The notes: a model not told the origin generated them from the sequence alone. 64,000 nucleotides of DNA from Paracyclopina nana (GCA_019096065.1 JAGUCH010000002.1:5406501-5470500), one strand, 5' to 3'; shown: positions 31,300-44,720, counted from the stretch's first letter. Made by a program: numbers and translations.

Positions 31300-33570
31300 G
31301 GCATGGGTAAAGAGATAAAGCGAGAAATCGAGAAAACGATAAATATTCGCGCTTAGGTGTGAAATTTTGCGCTTTATTTTGGTGGTCAATTTCTCATTTT
31401 ACTTTGGAGTAAAATGATAAAATGGAATTATTCTTATCACACTACAAAGTGAAATTAGTTTGCCAATTGAAAGGCTCACTTTGCTATACCATAGCTCTAT
31501 TGTTACTCTATATATGCCCAGGATCCTGGGCATTGTATGGTGACAAAATGCACTTTTTGCACTTTTTCAGCAATACAGCAAAAAACAAATCAAAGCTCAA
31601 GAGAGAAAATTATTTAGCTAGAAAGTAGGCAGATATAAAGTTTTGAGCTAATGGCTATGTACTTAGTCATGAAAGCACTGAAAGCCAATAGTTATGAGCT
31701 ATCTTGGAACACAAGAAAGCTATTCCACAAACATTGAATACTTTAACATAGCACCATAATGGTAGGTAAGGACCCTTCTAGTGATAAAGCATACTAAATA
31801 TAACAAAAGGCTTAGTTAAAGAATTTTTCAATTAAGAATATTGAAGCTGCATCTTATAGTTATTTTGCTCAGTATCTCTGGAACCAGATGACATGAAAAC
31901 AAACTCAGAACCAATTTGAAAAGCTACAAACCTCAGCTTTCCAACTATTGAAATTAAAAAGCTGAAATATTGTTGGTTCTGGAGTTATAAGCCTTTAAAA
32001 CTACTCCTATTTTATTTCCATAACTCCTTAGAAGCAGCACTAGCTGTGGACAATCTTAATGAAATTGTCCAAAAAATGGCTACGCGCATGTGTCCAGCTT
32101 TACAAAAAATTGCAAATTAATAGTTTTATATTCTTGGAACATAGCAAAATGTTCCATAGCCATTAAGGCTACAAGGTTATATTATACTTACTGATTTGAA
32201 AAAAGGACCTTGTCTCATAGTATATTATCACATACCATAATGTCCCATAGCATATTGGCTCATAGCAAGTTGGCACATAGCAGATTGTCTCATAGCAAGT
32301 TGGCACATAGCAGATTGTCTCATAGCATATTGTCTCGTAGGATATAGTCCCATATTATTTTGGCTCATAGCAAATTGTCTCAGAGCCAATTGACTCATAG
32401 CAAATTGTCGCTTAGGCAAGTGTCACATAGCATAATGTCTCATAGCATATTGGCTCATAGCAAATTGTCTCATAGCAAATTGTCTCATAGCAAATTGTCT
32501 CATAGCAAATTGTCTCATAGCAAATTGTCTCATAGGCAATTGTCACATGGCATAATGTCTCATAGCATATTGGCACATAGCAAATTGTCACATAGCATAA
32601 TGTCTCATAGCATATTGGCACATAGCAAATTGTCACATAGCATTTTGGCTCATAGCATAATGTCTCATAGCATATTGTCACATAGCAAATTAGAAAAAAG
32701 CCAATTTAACTAAACATGCTAAGATGCATATTGTCTCATAGCAAATTGTCACATAGCATTATATCCTATGAGACAATTTGCTATGAGACAATTTGCTATG
32801 AGACAAATTGTTATGAGCCAATATGCTATGTGACATTGTGCTATGTGACAATATGCTATGAGACAATTTGCTATGAGACAATTGCCTATGTGCCAATATG
32901 CTATGAGACATTATGCTATGAGCCAAAATACTATGTGACAATTTGCTATGTGACAATACGGTATGAGACATTGTGCTATGTGACATTATGCTATGTGACA
33001 TTATGCTATGTGACATTATGCTATGAGACATTATGCAATGGGACATTATGCTATGGGACAATATGCTATGAGACAATATGCTATGAGACAAATGCCTATG
33101 TGACAATTTGCTATGAGCCAATATGCTATGGGACAAATGCCTATGGGACAATATGCTATGCGACAATTTGCTTTGTGACAATTTGTTATGGGACATTATG
33201 CTATGAGACAAAATGCTATGGGACAGAATGCTATGGGACATTATGTGTGGGCCCATGCAGCCTGATGTAGCACAGAATGTTACTTTATAATTATTCATGC
33301 GGCCATATATTATGGGACATCATAATATGTGACAATTTAGAGGAATATCTTGGTAGAATTTTTGACTTTTTTCGTGGAGCTGGACACATGCGCGTAGCCC
33401 AAAAAATGGTGCTCATAGTTTTCAAGTGCAGTGTGATAAAAAAATCATTTTATCGTTTTAGCCCAAAGTAAAACGAGAAATTGACCATGAAAATAAAACG
33501 CAAAAATTCACACATAGCTGCGAATATTTTGCGATTTATCGATTTATCGTTTTAACGCTTTACCCATGCC
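31300..33570. mobile_element. Fold-back element: outer TIRs plus inverted 15-bp CATAG arrays
   Basis: Outer inverted repeats of about 130 bp (31300-31430 and 33440-33570; ends GGCATGGGTAAAG / CTTTACCCATGCC) enclose an internal unique part and two arrays. The left array (about 32211-32765) repeats CATAGCAAATTGTCT; from 32770 to 33248 the unit is its reverse complement AGACAATTTGCTATG. The arrays meet near 32765, so about 500 bp could fold on itself. Because the unit is 15 bp, long stop-free frames on both strands are artefacts. No transposase is seen, and no target duplication was found. Confidence 0.7.
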
Positions 33571-34653
33571 CATATATAGTACCTTCCTATTATGCTCAAG
33601 CCGTCATCTGCAATTTTCTTTTGGCAAATTGCCGCTCATTGTTCGGGTAAACGAGGACCTTATTAAGCTTTCGAGCAGCCTAACAACTATTTATCTTTCG
33701 TGCTACCTTAATCAAATTCTCATTAAGCTTACCCAAACGTTTGATCACTTAAACATGACAGCAAAATCATGGAGACATGGCACAATTGACACTATGGTAA
33801 AAGGCTTCATTATAAGAGCCGCGTAAAGATATTTTTATTCTCCAAAATATTTCGATTCTGAATGATTTCTCAATGGCATTGCTAGAGGTCTACTCCAACA
33901 AAGAAGAAAAATGTCACAATGCAATTGTCTTTAACCACAACTTTCGATTAACACTTTTTAGGCCTTTTTTCTGACAACTTTTCACCACTTTTCATATTCA
34001 TTTTCTAACATTTATTTCACCCTCTCTGCTAACTACCTACTTCTCAGTGACTAATTAATCCAGTGCAGTCCATTATTATTTTTAGAATTTTGTTACGTCA
34101 AGTTAAAATTAATGGTTCAATTATAAATACATTTATTATTTAAATAATTGAAATTGATTAAGATTCTGATCTGGATGAAACTGGCTGTTTGGGTAACTGT
34201 TGCTCCCGCAATCAGATTTCCATCTTATTAATCGAGCATCTTTGTGAGTTCCTATGAAAACTTTCTGTGCTTTTCTTAGCTGATTGTAATTTTGATTTTG
34301 AATTTTTTCCCTTGACAAAGTTCGTTCGCCCCTTTCTGTCCACAATTTGGACGAGTACGTCTGGCTCAAGACATTTACCACCAAGGAATGAGAATTTTTT
34401 ACCTGTTTCCGGATTATAAGACATTTTCAGGGATTTTGGTTATTGGTGCTCTGGATGGACTACATGAGACATTTTTGCTCATAGGAGCTTATTTATTGAC
34501 CATATGCATTATGCACTCTTTTGTGAGAAGCTAGCCCTCGTGCCTTGATTTACCAAGTGTAACATCAGGTTTGAGTAGGAATTATTTCTACGCTAGATGG
34601 CGCTCGCTTACATCGAGGCAGATTATTTTTGGGTTTCAGCGGTTTTTAATGTA
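33571..34653. other. Intergenic region without a supported gene
   Basis: AT-rich. The only weak candidate is a minus-strand 70-codon frame (34424-34212, starting MSYNPETGKKFSFLGGKC) that I cannot relate to any family and do not call. Confidence 0.35.
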
Positions 34654-34661
34654 CTCTTGAG

Positions 34662-35133
34662 TAGTTATGGAACGAGCCGGAAATTTTCAGCTTGATCAAC
34701 CTTCAAGCTTTTAGAAATGTGTTCGAGCGATCCTAAGCTTTTGAAAATAATTATCAAGCTTTTTCAAGCTCAAAATTTCACATTTCAAGCTTTTCACTTT
34801 TTTAGTACTTTAAGATGAAAATTGGTGATTAGTCGCCAGATTTGACAAAATTACCCAAAAAATGAAAAAATTACAGAAATAGCTTTTAGATTTTATTAAG
34901 TACTGCATTCCCTTAAAGTATTTGTTAATTTTAAACCTTTTTTCTTTTGATTAAAAATGGACAAAGTCTTGAAATTTTTTGGTGTCAAGATTTTTCAAGC
35001 TTTGCATTTTTTGGGCTTCAAGCTTTTCAAGCTTTTCAAAAAGTTCAAGCGATCCCAAGCTTTTTGCTTATGTAGCTTAAGCTGGGTTTTAGTTTCAAGC
35101 TTTCAAGTCAAGATGAAACTCGTTCCATCACTT
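34662..35133 (+). mobile_element. hAT-like MITE, family A, copy 2
   Basis: 472-bp copy in the same orientation as 27881-28360. TIRs are TAGTTATGGAACGAG / CTCGTTCCATCACTT. A perfect 8-bp target duplication CTCTTGAG lies at 34654-34661 and 35134-35141. It lies about 320 bp upstream of the adiponectin receptor start. Confidence 0.85.
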
Positions 35134-35455
35134 CTCTTGAGGCGAACTTGATGATATTTCAGCTCATCGAAGGTATTTTGACATTCTTACTTGATTTTAA
35201 ACCGAGATGAGCGACTGAAGCGCCACTCTGTGTTAAAATCCTTTTTTGAAGATTCCCGCCATTTTTGCTTGCTACAACTTCAAAATAGAATGTGAGGTTC
35301 CTTATCAAAAAAGATCTCTGTTAGGCTAGGCTCTCTTTTCCACTTTATGCGCCAGTCGGTTGAATAAATCATCTCTCTCCGTCTCACGTCAAAATCAGCG
35401 TCCAGATTTCCAGTCAAGGGATTTGGCTGAATACTCCATTTTGTCAGCTTCCAAA

Positions 35456-37004
35456 ATGCAAGGGCGCCCAGGCGCCAATCGGTCACCCACAGGTAAGGAG
35501 TTAAAGTGCTTTGCATTCGGGCGTTTTCAACCTAGTGTGCTCTACATTTAAGGCTCTGTGGATGCCTCTTTGTCAGAAGCATTTGAAGATGCGCGTTCCG
35601 AGATCGACAGCCAAATACGGACGCCAATGAATGACTCCATGGATGATCTTGACCGCATTTGCGTGGCTAAAGATCTTCTCTTAGATGACCTGGAACTGCC
35701 GCCATTAGAGGCGTTTTTCGAAGATTTTGCTGGCCTTGGCCTGCATCCTGATTGCGCCAGCCTGGCCGCAGAGCTCGAAAATGACCTCTTGCCATCAACT
35801 CCTTTGACTGAAGATCAGTTAAGGTTAGTTTCGTACAAGTCAATCTTAAAGTCAATGTTATGTGTGGAATATTTCAGGCATGCTGATTCAGTATTGCAAC
35901 ATGAGCTCAATCAAGTCGGAGTGCCCATCAATCAAATCACCGAGCCTGATGGCGATGAGGAATATTGGAGTTATGACATCAAAGGCATGATGATGAATGC
36001 TGCTGAGCAGGCCGAAGAATTTGCCATTGCCATCTGGCATCGCTTGCAATCCTGGAAAGTAATCCACTTCTCACACTTGCCACAATGGCTGCAAGACAAT
36101 GATTTCCTACATTTTGGCCATCGGCCACCCTTGCCCACCGTGGAATGCTTCAAGTCCATTATTCGAATCCACACAGAAACAGGCAACATTTGGACCCATC
36201 TCTTGGGCGTCATGGCATTTTTGGGCCTTGCTGCCTTCTTCATGTCACAGCCCACCACCAAAATTCAGTTGGAGGAAAAGTTGGTGTTCATGTGCTTCTT
36301 CGCGGGTGCGATTGTTTGCATGGGCCTCAGCTTTCTCTATCACACCCTCTGCTGCCACAAGGATAAGCACATTGGCAGGTTGTTTGCCAAGTTTGACTAT
36401 TGTGGCATTGCTTTCCTTACCGTGGGCTCCTTTGTGCCTTGGTTGTACTACTCATTTTACTGTGACTGGAAGCCACAAGTGATTTACCTGTCAATTGTCA
36501 TAGCCTTGGGCATTGGGGCTGTCGTGGTGTCAACATTCGACTTCTTCGCTGGCCCTAGGTTCAGGCCGCTGAGGGCGGGAGTTTTCATCACGTTCGGCAT
36601 GTCGGGCATTGCCCCAGCAACCCACTATGGCGTCGTGCACGGGTGGGAACAGTCCCTTGAGGAGGGCGCCCTCGGATGGTTGATACTCATGGGGGTCCTT
36701 TACATAACCGGAGCATTATTGTATGCAATGAGGATTCCCGAGAGATTTTTCCCCGGAAAAGTGGACATTTGGGTAATACTTCCCATTATTCTAACCAGCA
36801 TTGTTCAGATCCGCTAACGCAGCTTCTTTTCAGTTTCATAGCCACCAAATCTTCCACTGCTTTGTTATCGCTGGAGCTTTTGTACACTACCATGGGATAT
36901 CACAAATGGCCATCTTCAGGCTCAAGAAGGGGGAATGTCCGATTGAGCCTTTTGATAGAGAATGCTTGATTTTTCACACAGCCAATATACCAACAGAACT
37001 ATAG
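35456..37004 (+). CDS. AdipoR: Adiponectin receptor (PAQR family)
   Basis: Exons 35456..35492, 35553..35823, 35878..36772 and 36834..37004 give 457 residues. A long acidic cytoplasmic N-terminus precedes the PAQR core: WKVIHFSHLPQWLQDNDFLHFGHRPP, FKSIIRIHTETGNIWTHLLG and a Ser...H motif (LSFLYHTLCCH). Seven predicted membrane helices follow, with the terminal IWFHSHQIFHCFVIAGAFVHYHG that supplies the zinc-binding histidines. AdipoRs have an inverted topology (N-terminus inside) and zinc-dependent ceramidase-type activity controlling lipid metabolism and membrane fluidity. The 54-bp intron 35824-35877 is a multiple of three with no stop, so reading through would wrongly add 18 residues. The tail after TM7 is longer than in vertebrates. 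Confidence 0.93.
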
Positions 37005-37134
37005 TATCATGTTAACCCCTAAATAAAATACGAACATTCGAAAACTCAAATGAGCTTTGTAATGGACTCGTCTCTAATTCATAAAATATAACGTAAAAAC
37101 AATCATGATAATCTTGCTTTCTCGCATGAAATGT

Positions 37135-38452
37135 TCAAAGCTCGTCCTTCTTGCCACCAACATGCTTGTTCACAAATGCTTCAAGATCCTCAATGGTCCT
37201 CTTACCATTGAACTCTTCCGACTTTTCACCATTTTTGTAAATGTTTAAGGTAGGGAATCCATTGACCTGTAGGCAAAAAAAATTTAAAGTTGCGCACACG
37301 TGAGAAACTATTTATGCTTACTCCTTGAGCATTGCACAACTCCTTGTTAACGTTGTCGTCAGAAGTGCAGTCAACCTTGGCAATTTTAACGTCTGCAACG
37401 TCGGCAAATTTGGCAGCCAATTCCTCCCAAGTAGGAGCTAGTCTTTTGCAATGTCCGCACCAAGGAGCAAAGAACTTGACAAAGGTCACGCCCTCCTTTG
37501 TTTCCGCCTCAAAGTTGTTTCTATTGAGATTGGCCACTGCTGTCTTGGCTGCAGCCTCGGGAACCTTACCATCGTCGGTGGGAGCCTTTTCACCAGATTT
37601 CATTGTCTTCACAAACTCCTTAAGAGAGTCCAAATCTCGTCCACCCCTGTACGTTTCGACCACCTTTCCACTCCTCATATACAAAAGTGTGGGGTAGCCT
37701 CGCACCTCAGTTTCTTGGCAAATGCTTTGAGCTTGAGTGCAGTCTAATTTGCCAACTTTGACATCTTTGTCATCCTCAAAGGCTTTGGCCAACTCAGTCC
37801 AAGTGGGGGCTAACTTTTGACAATGTCCGCACCACGGGGCATAAAACTTGATGAAATGGTCTCCAGATGCCACGTGCTGCTTGAATGACTTATCATTGAG
37901 AACGTACAGCCCTGAATCGACTAAGGCTTCTTCGGGAACGACTTCTTCGGGCTTGTCGGGCTGCTCGTAGCCCATTTGCTCATTGATGAACTTGACAAGG
38001 CTGTCAAGGTCTCGCTGACCCCTATACTTGACTCCGGAATCCACGCCAGACTTGAAAAATTTCAGGGTTGGATAGCCTGTCACTTCTTGAGCAGAGCACA
38101 GAGCTGTTTCCACAGTGCAGTCAACCTTGCCAATGAGAACATCTTGATCCTCGGCCTCCTTTTCGTTGTATTTGACGCTCAAGTCTTGCCACGTTGGAGC
38201 AAGTCTCTTGCAGTGGCCACACCTGTCACACAGATTCCAAAGTTCAGATTGTCAGGATGTCCACCGTCCCATCAATTAAAGCAATACTTACCAGGGAGCA
38301 AAAAACATGACAAAATGGGGCTTTGTCGGCACTTGCTCGGCAAATGTAGATTCCTTAAAATCGATGGATGCTTCAGCGTGATCATCATCAGCTCGCAATA
38401 ACACGGCATTGAATCCAACTAGTAAAATCAGGAGTCCACTGAAGTACGCCAT
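37135..38452 (-). CDS. TXNDC5: Protein disulfide isomerase, TXNDC5-type, three thioredoxin domains
   Basis: Exons read leftward 38452..38292, 38222..37322 and 37266..37135 give 397 residues. A signal peptide (MAYFSGLLILLVGFNAVLLRA) supports ATG 38452 over an upstream in-frame ATG at 38566. Three thioredoxin domains each carry WCGHC (residues 54, 184 and 308), with WCGHCKRLAPTW or WCGHCQKLAPTW context, and a cis-Pro GYPTL. The C-terminus is KKDEL, an ER-retention signal. The enzyme forms and isomerises disulfides in the ER lumen. The first intron splits the codon for the active-site Trp of domain 1. It converges with AdipoR, with 130 bp between stops. Confidence 0.93.
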
Positions 38453-39416
38453 CTTCGGAGAAAAGTGCAACGTAACAGGTGAAATTGGCCGCACTGACCC
38501 TCGAAGCGAAGTGAAGTGAAAATGTTTACCTTGCGCTGCACCGGTAAATGAGAAGAAGACGAGCACTCGAGTAGCCGGAGCAGATCAAGAAGATGATGCG
38601 GCAGAAATGGATCGATAATAGCACAGTACAATGTTGTTCGAGCAAAACTCTTGCCTTGACTAATACGAAGCCTTACGATTTATTTTTAATTGTCAATAAA
38701 TATGGTAAAATGATTAGTTTTTGCCATCATTTCATTGCAAAGATTTGGCACGAAAGTAACTAGAGAGAAATTATTTTAATTTGATTGCTACAAACTTCAC
38801 AACTTTTTGTAGCTTCGTTTCGCTAAAAGACCTTCGCTCGTTTTGGTAGTTTTTTTTTATTTACCGAGATGGGAGATGTAAGGCTTAATTTGTGAAATAT
38901 TCTTGTTAAGATTTGAGTAAACTACAAAGTCTACAATGCAATGTATCTGACGTTTATTGCTAATTATTATATTTTTTAGTTAAATTGCGTCCTATTATGG
39001 CAAAAGTGAGCATTATTTATTTAACGAGCCGTACATTTTGCTCGAGCTTATGAGCGTATGATCTAGCCTATTCAATGTGAGAACTAGAAAGCAATTTTTA
39101 GGCATTAAAAGTTACGAATCCTAGATGATTGCTAATGGAAAAAAATAAAATTATAGTATAACTTGAAAAATAAACTCAAATAAATGAATATAACTTCAAT
39201 TCATATCTTTATTAGAGTTTTGGTCTGATTTATGACTTTTCAATGCGTCAAAATCTCTGTCTTGTCTTGGTTTCGACCCATTTAACGAACCAAAAGCACA
39301 AACTACGTGACAGAAAAATAACCACAGACTTGCATTCTGTGGGCGTTTTTACATTCCGCCAAATGACTTGGTGTATCAATGCAAGGCGTAACAACCTACT
39401 TGTCAGCGGCCACTGA
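38453..39416. promoter_or_regulatory. Divergent intergenic region, TXNDC5 / TRAPPC9
   Basis: About 960 bp of AT-rich DNA with both promoters and 5' UTRs. No gene, RNA or repeat is recognised. Confidence 0.4.
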
Positions 39417-42400
39417 ATGTCTAGGGCCAAAATGAGATCTGCTGTAAGTGTTTTCACCCTTGATTAGGCCGCTTTTCATTCAAATTTACTTTTGAACAAC
39501 AGGTTAGTGCCATACTGTCCGAGCAGTCAGAGGCCTCGCCTTTGGCATTTCCTGACTACGCTCAGACCTCGGCAGACCATAAACGAGGCCTCGTTTTAGT
39601 ACTTCAAGTGGGCTCTCGCTTGAACCAGTCAGCCTACCAGCGCATACGCGAACGAATTGCTTCCGTGACAAAAGTGTCAGTGCCTGTCAGGGACCCCTCT
39701 GACATATCTGACACCAATGTTAGCCCACGTGTGTTTCGTGTCAGGTATGCTAATGCTCATCCAGCCGAAAACAACGAGTGGGGCGAGTTTCAAATGCATC
39801 GCAGCCTATTGGGCCTTGTTTGCGTAGGCGGCTATTCGAGTCCCCAAGATTTGCTGGAGTTGTCACGCTTGCATGACGTAGCTAAGGCCAAGTATGCTAA
39901 AACTCTGCTTGATACGCGATTGGTTGCCATAGGCGTGTCGGAGGAGGACGATATCAAAAAGAGCAATGAATACAGCAATGGCGGCCAGGATGATCTTGAG
40001 CTGCCACAACTCGAGACTAACCAAGTCAGCCTCACAAACGGGCAAAACTCAACTACGATTTGCTTCTACCAGTCTAAGAATTTCGAAGAGTCGCTTGATG
40101 CGGACATGGTGGATTTTGTGTCGAGCCTCTTTGCTATTCTCGAGGCTCACAGGAAGGAGCTACTCAGGTGTAATAGTAGCAGTTCTGAGAGACTGCCATT
40201 CTATTGCGCCCCTTTTGAGAAAAAAGACTTCGTTGGCCTTGACTTAGAGAGTCGAACGAACAAAAAACGAACCTACGGAAGGTACAGGAAACATTTAGGC
40301 GACCTGAGCCTGCTCTGTGATATGGCAGCAGAAGCGCTAGCCCACTACGAAAATGCAACTGAAATATTGAGGTCGTGTAACGACTGGATTTGGCTTGCTG
40401 GTGCTCTCGAGGGCCTGTGCTCCATAGCTGTCATGGTCTTGTATCCCAACTTGAACAAAAGGCCCATTTTAGCGGCTCGTAATTCCTCTTACGACACATT
40501 TTCTTCCTTCAAGAAAAAAATCTCCATGGAGTAAGATTGCTCATTCAAATTTCATGTGCTATTTTTTACGGATTTTTGTCGTTGTAGCGAAGCCCCGTTG
40601 ATGTTGCCTCCATCAAAAGTGCTCAAGGCGTCGGACATCATAGATCGGTACAAAGAGTGCGTGGTACACTACAGTAAATATCGACATGCTGGAGTCATCG
40701 AGACCGAGGCTAGCATCAAGGCTGTGCGAGTGTTGACAGAACAAAGTAATTTCCTGTTGGCAGCAGAGTTTCTACAAAATATTGTCTTCATCAATCTTCA
40801 AATGAACGACGAAGAGAAAATCCAGCGGTTTTCTGCCCTGGCTAATCTCTACATGGGAATTGGGTTCAAGCGGAAAGCTGCTTTTTTCTTACGAGTTGCT
40901 GCTATGCGATGCGTGGCTCCGCAAAATCCACACCCTGACTGGACACTGTGCTACAGCCTTCTGTTGAAGGCCACCAAAGGGTATTGCCTAGACTTGGCGA
41001 ATACAGTCGCCTTAAAAACGCGGTACTCTGGCTGGCCTGATCTACAGGTATGAATTGCGAAGCCACTTTGCTGTTTACTGTGTCAACGATGATTTTTTTT
41101 AGATTCAATTGCTGCAAGAGATGGTGGGTACTGCAAGGAGAATGGGCAATCATCCGGCCTCAACTCGTCACATGACTTACTTGTTGGAAGTCATGTTTGA
41201 CCATTTGTCAGAGAGTGCGAAGGCTGACTTCAGCCAACAATTGAGTGTTCTAACGTCAAAGTTCCCAGGCAATGATAACCCTATTTGCCTCGACGGCAGC
41301 CTAGGAGGACTCATTCTACCGCCAGTGCCAATGTATAAAATTCCAAAGGTGAACTCATTCTCGGTTTGTCCTCTAGCACCTCACTTGGTTCCACGACTGA
41401 AGTCTGGTCACCGCAAGAACAAAGAGAGCGTCTTCGTTTTCACCCCCATCAACTTTGGTGGCAAAGAGGAAAAGAGCACTGTCAATTTTCAGTGGGTTGC
41501 CAACGACGTGGCTGAAGTGTGCCTTACCATATTTAACTCACTCCCATGTGAAATCAAACTTGTTGGTTTGTCTCTGATTCACGAGGGAATTGAATTCGAG
41601 AATTTCCCTTCTACATTGAGTCTGGCACCAAATTCTGGACCACTCACTGTCAGCCTCTTGGGCGTGCCGAAAGAGGCTGGAGAGCTGAAAATCTTAGGTA
41701 CGTTTATGAATTATTGATACACGTTTATAGCTGATTACATTTTGTCTTGTTAGGATACAAATTCAATGTTCTTGGAGTTCAGTCTTCATGTAGGCTGAGA
41801 GGACCCAAGGGGCAGCCAGTAGACTACAAAATAACTGTTTTGCCAAGCCTTCCCCAATTGGATTGCTCGCTGAAGAGGCTGGATTGCGAGGCTGCCGAAG
41901 AAGACGAAATGCTCCGGTTGTACCATGGAGAGAGTGCCTCATTTGAATGCACTTTCACAAATATCAGCAATATCACAGCAGACAGCATCAAGGTCACTTA
42001 TACCACAAGTCCGCGTGACCTAAAAGATATGGTTACGCTAGATCGTTCCATCGACGGACTTGAGCTTGCACCAGGGGAGTCTGCGTCGTTGAAAGTCGAT
42101 CTCAAAGCTATCGGTCTTTTAGTTGAACATCCTTTTGGCTACATTGACGATGGTCCCAGCTCCATCACATCACACTTCTCCAGGCATGAACCGACTAGGT
42201 GGTCTGGGGTCAGCTCAACCGTGGGCACTGATTCGGCTACCGGCAGTGTCAAGAGACCTTCCTATGTCACTGTTGATATCAAGATTTCCTACTCTGGTGG
42301 TCAAGGTGGAGAAGCAGGCTACATGCGTGAATTAGTGCGATCCTTACGGATAGACATTTGCCCCTCAGCTGTGGTGTCCAAATGGGGCATTTTGCCTGCA

Positions 42401-43165
42401 GAAGTACAAAACGAGAGCTACCTCGTGCTTGACATATCCAATCAGAGCATTCATGAAATGGAGCTCGAGTACGGGCCTCAGAAAAAGACAATTTGCATGG
42501 AACCTCAAGATGACTGTCGTATTCCCGTGCTCATTTCCAAGTTTCCTCAGATATCGAATACCAATTTCAAAATGCGACAACAAGCCTGCCTGGATTATAT
42601 ACAAAAAGCCATACATATTCAATGGACTTTACCACGACTCCATAACAGGACAGGATTTGTCTCTTTGCGAGATATCAAGTTGGACGAAGAGATGATTGCC
42701 AGCCTTGAGTTATTTCCGTTAGAATGGTCTCTGACTTTGAACGGGGTGGAGCCAACGCAGTTTCCTCAGATGATTTCACTTGGTCAAGAATTTCTGCTGG
42801 AAATGAGCGTGGTGAATAAGTTTGACTTTGCCATCATTGGGAATTTCAGCGTGGACATCCAGTTGGAAGAAAAGTCCCAGATGGAGCTCCAGTTCGCTGT
42901 GGGCTCCTCTGATCAGCTCGTAATTCAAAGCCAGGCCGATTCTGCGACATGTGTGTGCCAGCCTGGGCGTGTCTTACGTCATTCTACCACAGTGGTGCCC
43001 CTTTCGTTGGGAGCCTATGATGTGATCTGCAAGTGTAGCATTGTAAGAGAAGCCGCCGGTTCTTCATCGGAAGGAAATGGCGGCTCTCCCGGTGAGGACC
43101 CATATGTGTTCCATTTTGTGTCAAAATACCCAAAAATTAACGTCCATGTAACTGATGATGACTAA
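39417..43165 (+). CDS. TRAPPC9: Trafficking protein particle complex subunit 9 (NIBP/Brunelleschi)
   Basis: Five exons, 39417..39443, 39503..40530, 40588..41047, 41103..41697 and 41754..43165, give 1173 residues, matching the family size (about 1150). The start MSRAKMRSA leads to PDYAQTSADHKRGLVLVLQVG. FRVRYANAHPAENNEWGEFQMHR and PFEKKDFVGLDLESR then HLGDLSLLCDMAAEALAHYENATEILRSCNDWIWLAGALEGL are diagnostic. The C-terminal half consists of beta-sandwich (ASPM/Ig-like) domains. TRAPPC9 is a TRAPPII subunit, a RAB GEF complex acting in Golgi and endosomal transport. The first exon is only 27 nt, so the start is somewhat less certain. Confidence 0.92.
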
Positions 43166-43485
43166 ATGAAAGATTAAATTACGTTTACTTTTTCATCGTG
43201 CTTTTCTATTGGAAGATTACTTGCTTTCTAAAATTTCCTGCTTCAGAAGAGACAATTTTTAATGTTTTTTTAAGTCTCGCATCATGTAAAGACTTGTTGA
43301 TTCGACGAAATACTTAGTTACTCAAGATTTAATTGACCGCGTGAATAATAAATGCCAATTATCAAGGGCTCCTTCTAAGCACTTAGCAATGCTCTGGTGC
43401 TAAGAAAATTGCTCTCTTATTGTAATTGTGGTGGTGAGGCTCGTTGAAACTACTCTCATCAGTCGAGTTTGGTGAGTTGAGCATC
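43166..43485. other. Intergenic spacer
   Basis: About 320 bp between TRAPPC9 and the 7TM gene on the same strand. Nothing else is seen. Confidence 0.4.
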
Positions 43486-44581
43486 ATGGACCTACCTGTC
43501 TTTCACCAGAATTTGACTTTCGAGGCAATCTTAGACAAGTTGAGCCTATCCTACTACAGTGACCCTCATCGGTTCGTTGTTGTTTTGCTCCTATCCCTTG
43601 CCATAGAAGTTTTTGGCAATGGCTGTCTTGCCAGCATAGTTGCCTATGAGAGGATTGGCATGGATCCACAAAAAAGAACTGTGAATAACCAGTTGCTTTC
43701 AAGGCTCTGTTTACTGTTCATTTTTAACAACTTGGCTGTGCTACCCATGGTTACTGTCAGGACCATCTTTGCTCCTCTAAGTATGATTACACTAGTAATT
43801 AATAGCAGAAAACTTTCACATAGCAATCACTCCAAATTCGCTTTTGAGCAGGTAGCCGGACTTTAGCAGTGTGGTCAGTCTACATGATCGTATTTACCTT
43901 GATATATTCAGCCTTGGTGATAGCTGAAATGACCATTTTGAAGTGCATGTACATTTTCCAATGGTCCAGGATGGCACTTTTGAATGACGACTTTGCAAGC
44001 CTCATTTTGAATAGAGCCAATTGCCTGTTCACTTTTCTGGCTATTCTAATCAGGCTATATTCGGGGGAGTTTGAGACCAACATTCATGTGATGAACATGA
44101 TGGGAATGAAGCCGGACGGGTGTAAGAATTCACGCATGGTGGAGCTCATCAACATATTGTGAGTACCCTTTTTGGTTGGCTTGAATTAACAAATGAAAAT
44201 ATTTGTGCTTTCAGTACCACCTTTCTTCCAGTGGGTGTATGTTATACCATCTTCATTTGTGGAACATTTGTGGTTGGAGCCAAAAAAGTCCATGTCCAGC
44301 TAAAGGGATCGACTAACAGCCATCATAACCCAACATACAATACTGCTATGAGAAATGAAAATATTTTAGGCCTGGTGGGGATTGTCAGTCTGGGAACTTT
44401 ACTGCTCGGCACCACAGTCCCGTTGGTGTTTGAAGAAATCAAAAAGTCCAATATGTCTAGCAAAGCTGTCAACGTTCATGTGCACTTTGCAATTTTCTAC
44501 CTCCCCTCAATTGTAATGCCCATCTTGTACATTGCGAGAAAGCCTAAATGTTGGAAAAAAGTTGTGGAACTCTTGAAATAA
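43486..44581 (+). CDS. Predicted seven-transmembrane protein, unclassified receptor-like
   Basis: Exons 43486..43780, 43867..44158 and 44215..44581 join in frame to 317 residues. Hydrophobic helices include FVVVLLLSLAIEVFGNGCLASIV, LSRLCLLFIFNNLAVLPMVTV, VWSVYMIVFTLIYSALVIAEM and, after a basic loop, ILGLVGIVSLGTLLLGTTVPLVF. The intracellular loop after TM1 contains DPQKRTVNNQLLSRL; the second 7TM gene (52467-53414) has a similar QHKRTIVNRLVTL. There is an N-glycosylation site near the start (NLT). No rhodopsin-type DRY or NPxxY motif is visible. It may be a lineage-specific GPCR or chemoreceptor-like protein; the ligand is unknown. Confidence 0.7.
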
Positions 44582-44720
44582 ATTCTTCTTGATTCTTCCT
44601 AATAATGGGCTAGAAATTGAAAATAAGTTTGAACGAAGCAGAATTTGCTAAGTGTGCAGGTCATCAAAGTCACTAGACCCAATCTTATGGAATGAAGCTT
44701 AGTTTAGCAATTCGTTCACC

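Noticed and set aside
32211-33248. Long open frames encoding SHSKL- or CYETI-type repeat proteins on both strands.
   Set aside because: They arise from a 15-bp tandem repeat without stops in several frames, with mirror-image frames on the opposite strand.
34212-34424. Small minus-strand protein starting MSYNPETGKK.
   Set aside because: It has no recognised family or splice context, and an overlapping frame looks equally plausible.
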